From positions 1-27,542 of IMG/VR virus record IMGVR_UViG_3300025101_000138: DNA of 27,542 nt, one strand, 5' to 3'. Below the pieces are notes generated by a model. The model was not told where the DNA came from, made no database searches, and worked only from the letters and a program-made list of their open reading frames with translations. A program made the position numbers and the translations under genes. The DNA is from a virus. Shown piece after piece: positions 23,185 to 27,542 of this stretch (within the stretch, counting starts at the first letter, position 1; each line of letters starts with the position of its first letter).

Positions 23185-23849
23185 ATTGAATAATATTCCA
23201 ATGTCCACAAACTCAGTGTTTGCCTATTGTTAACTAAATTTGCATTTGCAGTACCATTTGCACCGGTTGTTAATAGACTTGTGTCATTGGCCGTGTAGTA
23301 GCGAGTTGGAGAGATTTGTACTCCATTGTAAAGCTCATTTGTTGGACCAATAACTGCAACACCATTATATTTTGCAATAAAATAATTATCAGCTACGTTA
23401 GGCTTTCTAAAATTGTAACTGCCACTTACAGCAAGAGCGCCTAAAGTGCCGTTAAATCCTTGAGCAAGTACAGTGACACCTTCGCGATATCCTGCACTAA
23501 CACTGTTTTTTAAAACATTAAAATCTCTAATTATAAAACCTTCAACATTAGGATCTGTTATAAAATCTTGAGAGGCTGTTATAGCTGTACTGCTTTTAAA
23601 ACTAACATACCCGGCCGAAGCGTTTTTGCCTGTTGTTGTTGGTGCTATTTGTGTAGCTGACATAGTATATTTGAGGGAAGGTCCACCGCTTGCACCGTAC
23701 CACTCATCAAAACCCATTTGCGTTGCGCTAGTTTTACTAATTAAATTTAAAATATCAGTGTCGTTGATGCCAGCTTGCGTGGCAGTTGTACCACCAGCTT
23801 CAACGTGAATGTCATCTAAAGAAATAGGGCCGCTAGTTTGTAACGCCAT
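23181..23849 (-). CDS. Fibre-type protein with MALQ-SG-ISL module, 222 aa
   Basis: The frame opens at a TTG, but the ATG two codons on (23849) yields MALQTSGPISLDDIHVEAGG, matching the start of the polyglycine adhesin, so I use it. The module ends near residue 52 (FDEWYGASGG), comparable to SDFYG in the other protein. The rest is beta-rich without recognised motifs (SLKYTMSATQIAPTTTG, FIIRDFNVLKN, ending LWTLEYYSI). It overlaps the S74 fibre gene by 17 bp upstream and the AT-rich gene by ATGA downstream. It is probably a small tail fibre or a docking protein. Confidence 0.7.
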   Translation of the reverse strand: MALQTSGPISLDDIHVEAGGTTATQAGINDTDILNLISKTSATQMGFDEWYGASGGPSLKYTMSATQIAPTTTGKNASAGYVSFKSSTAITASQDFITDPNVEGFIIRDFNVLKNSVSAGYREGVTVLAQGFNGTLGALAVSGSYNFRKPNVADNYFIAKYNGVAVIGPTNELYNGVQISPTRYYTANDTSLLTTGANGTANANLVNNRQTLSLWTLEYYSI

Positions 23850-24687
23850 TTTCAAGCTTCTCTATTTTATCTGATAAGTCTTTAATAGCCTCGATAAGCA
23901 ACGGAACTAATTTGTCATAATAAACCGTTAGATATTCATCGCTGATCGGTGCTTGGGTTACAACTTCTGGCAATACGGCTTGCACCTCTTGGGCTGATAC
24001 GCCAACTTGCATGTCACTGTTTGCATATCCTAAAGATTTTGCAGTTTCGTTTTCAGTAAAATAGTAACCATTTAAGTTTTTTATTTTACTCAATGCGTCT
24101 TCAATATGCCCGTGAAAATGTTTTAAACGCTCATCCGAATAATAGGCAGTAACGTTATTTGTTGCTCGTATCTCGCCAGTTGTCCCACTAGCAGGGGTGC
24201 CAACTCCAAAACTACCTAATTCAACACTGCTCGATGTAGTTGCTATTAAAGCACCGGCTGCCGCTACATTTGTTGCATCAGTAACATCAGCATTAGCCTC
24301 TATACCGTCTAGCTTTGCTCCGTCAGTTGCTAGGTCACGCCCGTCTACTGTTCCGGCAACGGCAACATTATTAGAGCTATCTTCAAAAACAACTTTTCCG
24401 GCTGGCATTGTGCAGAAAATATCTTTATCTCCAGCGCTCCAATTTACAGCCGCACCAGAGTTTGTACTATCTAAAATTGTTGTCCTGGATAGGGTCGTTC
24501 CGCTAGCTGTATAAGTTCCGATCCCAACCTCGTAATCAGTCCCATCAGTACAACAATAATAAGTGTCGTTTCCGTCACCAATATTTGCAAAAGATTGAAA
24601 GCCAGTTTTTGCCCCAGCTAAAGTAAAGGTTCCCGTGCCAGTTGTTGTAGTGGTTTCCTGGACGCGGTCATCAACGACAGTTGCCAT
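23833..24687 (-). CDS. Tail fibre with C-terminal S74 intramolecular chaperone, 284 aa
   Basis: S74 domains help trimeric fibres fold and then cut themselves off. The motif SDERLK at 184-189 gives the expected Ser184/Lys189 dyad, followed by IEDALSKIKNLNGYYF and MQVGVSAQEVQAVLPEVV, typical of the family. The release site would be just before Ser184, leaving a mature fibre of about 183 residues. The N-terminal 1-97 is a beta domain common in phage tails (TFTLAGAKTGFQSF, LSRTTILDSTN, then FCTMPAGK). The linker contains DGAKLDGIEANADVTDATNV, a shaft-like motif. A coiled coil ends the chaperone. GGAGA upstream supports the ATG. Confidence 0.88.
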   Translation of the reverse strand: MATVVDDRVQETTTTTGTGTFTLAGAKTGFQSFANIGDGNDTYYCCTDGTDYEVGIGTYTASGTTLSRTTILDSTNSGAAVNWSAGDKDIFCTMPAGKVVFEDSSNNVAVAGTVDGRDLATDGAKLDGIEANADVTDATNVAAAGALIATTSSSVELGSFGVGTPASGTTGEIRATNNVTAYYSDERLKHFHGHIEDALSKIKNLNGYYFTENETAKSLGYANSDMQVGVSAQEVQAVLPEVVTQAPISDEYLTVYYDKLVPLLIEAIKDLSDKIEKLENGVTN

Positions 24688-24700
24688 GTCAGTCTCCTAA

Positions 24701-25072
24701 TTACGAGGGATCAGGAATTCCGATATCCAGGCTTTCCAGGCTAAAGGTGTTTCCAGAAGCCACTGATTGTGACGCTGTAAGAGATCCAGTTACTAGCAAT
24801 CGGCTATTTGATGTGTCTGTAATGCTGTAATGCGTAGCGGTGCCTGTGCCGGTAACAGACGCCGCGCTAATGGCTGACATAGTTACCTTTCGACCTCCGC
24901 CAGTCCTGTCAGCCGGTGAGGCAATTGTTATGCTTGTTGTGTTGCCTAGTGTGTAAGTGCTTGTCGCTTCAGCATATGTCGTTGGCTCCTGGCTGCAAAT
25001 GTCCACCCTGTTAGCTTCGGAACTTAAAACCGAGAGTCCCGAATCCAGTACTCTGTCCCCAATAGTTGCCAT
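24701..25072 (-). CDS. Small beta-rich tail protein, 123 aa
   Basis: The blocks EANRVDICSQEPTTYAEATS, LGNTTSITIASPADRTGGGR and then VTGTGTATHYSITDTSN recur, in my recollection, as a distinct small protein of marine phage tail operons. No function is assigned to it that I know of. It is beta-rich, has no shaft repeat, and ends IGIPDPS. The ATG follows immediately after the stop of the adaptor gene with AAGGAG upstream, and the S74 fibre gene follows, so it may link adaptor and fibre. This is only a context inference. Confidence 0.7.
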   Translation of the reverse strand: MATIGDRVLDSGLSVLSSEANRVDICSQEPTTYAEATSTYTLGNTTSITIASPADRTGGGRKVTMSAISAASVTGTGTATHYSITDTSNSRLLVTGSLTASQSVASGNTFSLESLDIGIPDPS

Positions 25073-25693
25073 TTAATAACTCCTTATTTTCATGCGACGG
25101 CCGGAGCCGCCATGCTTCGCTAATTCATTTTCATTGTTGAGGGTTTCTACCGCCGACGCATAATAAGACGCCCAAACGCCTACGCGCTCATCCTCCATAA
25201 GATACGGAGCTGATTGTAACAGAGTAGAATATAAATAAAGATCGGGATAATAAGTGATAACCCAATTTGTTGCGTTAGAAGAATTTAAACCGTCTATAGA
25301 TCCGTAATACAAAAGCTCTAAATTGTAAGCTGCTGAAGGGGTAGGGAATACCTCTATAGCGCCATCAACTATTGCGTAATAAGATGGCTCACCAGAAGAA
25401 TTTAAGGCTTCCGATCTAAAACCTCCGATTTCATTATTACCGGCTAACTCTAGTATTTTTGTATCCGCCGTATTTAACGTTAACCTAATCGGCGCAATAA
25501 AATCAGAAGGTAAAGAGGTGAACTGAGTATCTAATGTTGCAGTCACTCTTTTTTCCATGCGCCAATGCCGAATATCTCTATTCATCCTGGCTTCAGCTAA
25601 ACGGATAAAAGTTGGAATGACCGTTGTTAAGTCATCACGATTAAGAAAATTTGCTATTTCAGTTTGTAGCTCTGTGAAATTTGCCAGGGTCAT
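25073..25693 (-). CDS. Head-to-tail adaptor, P22 gp4-like, 206 aa
   Basis: The N-terminal helical part (FTELQTEIANFLNRDDLTTV, then IPTFIRLAEARMNRDIR) is the recognisable pattern of phage adaptor proteins that attach under the portal. It continues with a beta section (VTATLDTQFTSLPSDFIAPI) and closes with helices (YYPDLYLYSTLLQSAPYL, DERVGVWASYYASAVETL). The length fits P22 gp4-type adaptors. It overlaps the upstream gene by ATGA, with GAGAGGG as binding site. Unlike P22 it is not near the portal gene but about 16 kb upstream of it in the transcript. Confidence 0.75.
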   Translation of the reverse strand: MTLANFTELQTEIANFLNRDDLTTVIPTFIRLAEARMNRDIRHWRMEKRVTATLDTQFTSLPSDFIAPIRLTLNTADTKILELAGNNEIGGFRSEALNSSGEPSYYAIVDGAIEVFPTPSAAYNLELLYYGSIDGLNSSNATNWVITYYPDLYLYSTLLQSAPYLMEDERVGVWASYYASAVETLNNENELAKHGGSGRRMKIRSY

Positions 25694-26262
25694 TGCAACT
25701 TGCCCTCTCTTCTAAAATATTGCTCAAGCTCCTTGAACATTGGTTTAGCTGCATTGGCAGCTCCCCTTACAACAGGTTTGGCAAATGGAGCTAAAGACAA
25801 TGCAGCATCGCCAGCGCCCAGGGCAACATTGCCAAGCTGGCCTAATACACCAGGCATACCATTCATAGCGTAGGCATCCGGTATATTTCGTGCACTGTCA
25901 TAAGCGTCTTCCACGCCCATCGCAGTCCCAACGACTGGCATAAAGCCGGCGACGTTCATTACTTGCCTGGCAACTCTAGGATTGCCCGTTTTCTGCAAAA
26001 CATAATCAAAAATATTATAGCCGATCATGTTGTCGGTGTTACTGGCATCCATTGCCTTTTGCAGCTCTTCCTGAGAAAATTTATAGCGAGCATCTACGCC
26101 GCGACCTCGATTGCGTCCGCTAAGCTCCATGTTGGCTTCTCGCGGCTCAATCATTTCAAAAGCTTCGCCGTCCACGCCAAGCTCTATGTCATACTTGCGT
26201 CGTACTTGTTGGTCTTTTAATCCTGCAACCTTGTTTCTTATGTTTGCTATCTTATCGCTCAT
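25690..26262 (-). CDS. Small virion-type protein with apolar segment, 190 aa
   Basis: The N-terminal 75 residues are polar and helical (IANIRNKVAGLKDQQVRRKY). A Gly/Ala-rich, weakly hydrophobic stretch follows (RVARQVMNVAGFMPVVGTAM, then VLGQLGNVALGAGDAALSLA), and the end is basic. This resembles the membrane-active parts of ejection proteins, but I recognise no family. It is joined by ATGA to the genes on both sides and has GAGGG as binding site. It may act together with the large upstream protein; this is inferred from spacing only. Confidence 0.65.
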   Translation of the reverse strand: MSDKIANIRNKVAGLKDQQVRRKYDIELGVDGEAFEMIEPREANMELSGRNRGRGVDARYKFSQEELQKAMDASNTDNMIGYNIFDYVLQKTGNPRVARQVMNVAGFMPVVGTAMGVEDAYDSARNIPDAYAMNGMPGVLGQLGNVALGAGDAALSLAPFAKPVVRGAANAAKPMFKELEQYFRREGKLQ

Positions 26263-27542
26263 TGCGCCCTCATGTTGTAATAAAGGGGGCTCTCAGGTTG
26301 CCCTGGTTGCGGTTGTTGCATTCCTACAGCGCCCAAGACGCCACCAGCTCCAAATGGCACAGATAACAAGCCTCGGTTCATAATAAAATCAAACAAAACC
26401 TGTTCAGATGTTTGGCCAGTTTCTGCCGCTTTTGTAGCAGCTCTATCTCTCATGGCTTGCATGAAAGTAACCTGGCTCTCGTCAGCAACTTTAGTTTTTC
26501 TGGCTGCGCCCATCCATAATGCTGCTTGAGCTTGAGGACCAGTTAAACCCATTTCCTGGCCAAGCTCATACATAAAATCTTCAAATGCTTTGTATTCGTT
26601 GTCGTTTGGCATTTCGACAAAAACGCCAGGATACTCTGCAATATCGTCTAGTTCTAGAACACCATCAGTAACAGATTTTTGGGCTTTAAAAGTATCAACA
26701 ATTTTATCTCCAGCTTGACGCTTACCAAAATATTTTTTTGCCTTTGGAAATTTTTCTAAGATCTCTTTTCTAAATTCTGCCGATACATCGCCGCCAGTTT
26801 GCAACCATCTTGGATCTTTAGAAGCCATAGCAATAAATCTTGTAAAATGCATATCGGCAGCAAAATTTTTCGCTGAACCTTTAAGTGACTGCGCGAAGCC
26901 TTTTGGTTTTGGATTAACAACAGCCGTTGAAGCTCTTTTAGTTATGTCATCCATTTGTGGAGCGCCATCCCAACCACCTCGAAGCTGATCGGCAACAATT
27001 AACTCTTGGTTTCTGCCAGCTAAATGTCCGTAACCTTCTTCGCGAGATTTAGCTATAGGAGACGTGTCATCAACGCTTCGTGCGTCTGCCAAAGCTTCTC
27101 TGTAGGTTTGGTTGCTGCCTGGCATTGCAGAGCTGTCGTAAAGACGCTGATTAATAGCTGAAGCATTCGCCACATTTGGTGGTACTTTAGATCTGGGAGA
27201 AGCTGCACCAACTAGGTCGATATATTCTGACCATCTTCGGTGACCTTCGTTTTCACCATGACCGGCGATAAACCAATCTCGCAGCTCTTCAGTGTTGTAC
27301 CAATCTTCGCCAACATCTAAGCCGCTTTCGATATTATCTAAAATTTCTTGACGCATAGGGTTATTGGGCTCTCTTAGAGCTGCCATAGATTGCTTCATTC
27401 GAGCAGAAATGCCGCGACCAGGTTTTACGTCGGGATCGTATCTCAAAAAGCTTATCTCAGTACGATCAGGCGCACGGCCTCTGTAACGAGGATCTGATCC
27501 GGCTGGTTTGCCCAGCATACTTAATAAAGCTTCTCCGCCTTG
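26259..27542 (-). CDS. Large unknown protein, N-terminus outside the window (at least 427 aa)
   Basis: A methionine lies at 27518, but the frame is open through eight further codons (QGGEALLS) to the window edge, so I treat the gene as truncated by the window. Notable segments are WYNTEELRDWFIAGHGENEG, then RRWSEYIDLVGAASPRSKVP and YGHLAGRNQELIV. A C-terminal helical section (EYKAFEDFMYELGQEMGLTG, then PQAQAALWMGAARKT) follows, with a Pro/Gln-rich end. The pattern faintly recalls domains in phage polyvalent virion proteins, but I cannot name it. It is the first visible gene of the late operon and overlaps the next by ATGA. Confidence 0.75.
   Translation of the reverse strand, partial: QGGEALLSMLGKPAGSDPRYRGRAPDRTEISFLRYDPDVKPGRGISARMKQSMAALREPNNPMRQEILDNIESGLDVGEDWYNTEELRDWFIAGHGENEGHRRWSEYIDLVGAASPRSKVPPNVANASAINQRLYDSSAMPGSNQTYREALADARSVDDTSPIAKSREEGYGHLAGRNQELIVADQLRGGWDGAPQMDDITKRASTAVVNPKPKGFAQSLKGSAKNFAADMHFTRFIAMASKDPRWLQTGGDVSAEFRKEILEKFPKAKKYFGKRQAGDKIVDTFKAQKSVTDGVLELDDIAEYPGVFVEMPNDNEYKAFEDFMYELGQEMGLTGPQAQAALWMGAARKTKVADESQVTFMQAMRDRAATKAAETGQTSEQVLFDFIMNRGLLSVPFGAGGVLGAVGMQQPQPGQPESPLYYNMRAQ

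Overview
This window is part of the genome of a tailed double-stranded DNA phage with a short, P22-like tail. It carries a P22-type portal, a scaffolding protein, an SU10/DUF5309-like major capsid protein, a head-to-tail adaptor and a P22 gp10-like tail stabilisation (nozzle) protein. It also has candidate ejection proteins, including a SleB-like wall hydrolase, several fibre or adhesin genes and a full lysis cassette. The style of the tail genes (cupredoxin-like inserts, MALQ-SG-ISL fibre modules, an S74 chaperone fibre) is typical of marine phages. The gene-transfer-agent-type holin hints at an alphaproteobacterial host. Both the habitat and the host are inferences. No integrase, terminase, polymerase, tRNA or CRISPR array is visible; terminase is presumably outside the window.

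Layout. Positions 1-1650 carry short plus-strand genes: an unknown 130-aa protein, a small membrane protein with an in-frame 9-bp tandem repeat, an unknown protein, two small helix-turn-helix proteins and a 24-aa ORF. They look like the end of a regulatory or early operon. A perfect hairpin at about 1632-1658 is a bidirectional terminator between this block and the convergent late operon.

Everything from 27542 down to 1657 is on the minus strand and reads as one tightly packed late operon, with many ATGA, TAATG or 1-nt overlaps. In transcription order it holds: a large partial unknown gene, a small hydrophobic protein and the adaptor; the fibre region (an S74-chaperone fibre, a module-bearing fibre, an unknown AT-rich gene, a sulfotransferase-like gene, a beta-repeat protein, a short fibre and a polyglycine adhesin); the 1473-aa nozzle protein; a small tail protein, a GNAT-like protein and three or four virion/ejection candidates; then portal, scaffold and capsid; a rho-independent terminator with a UUCG-type loop; and finally small head and lysis genes ending in a GH108-type endolysin.

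Most notable points: (1) the nozzle protein holds a nested insertion of about 860 residues, with seven degenerate beta repeats, one cupredoxin-like domain and two ladders of histidines spaced exactly 10 residues apart, plus a second cupredoxin-like domain inserted further on; (2) two strongly supported but very short genes lie in the lysis cassette (29 and 38 aa); (3) a sulfotransferase-like gene and an unusually AT-rich neighbour are embedded in the fibre cluster; (4) the order of the structural modules is a block permutation relative to P22.
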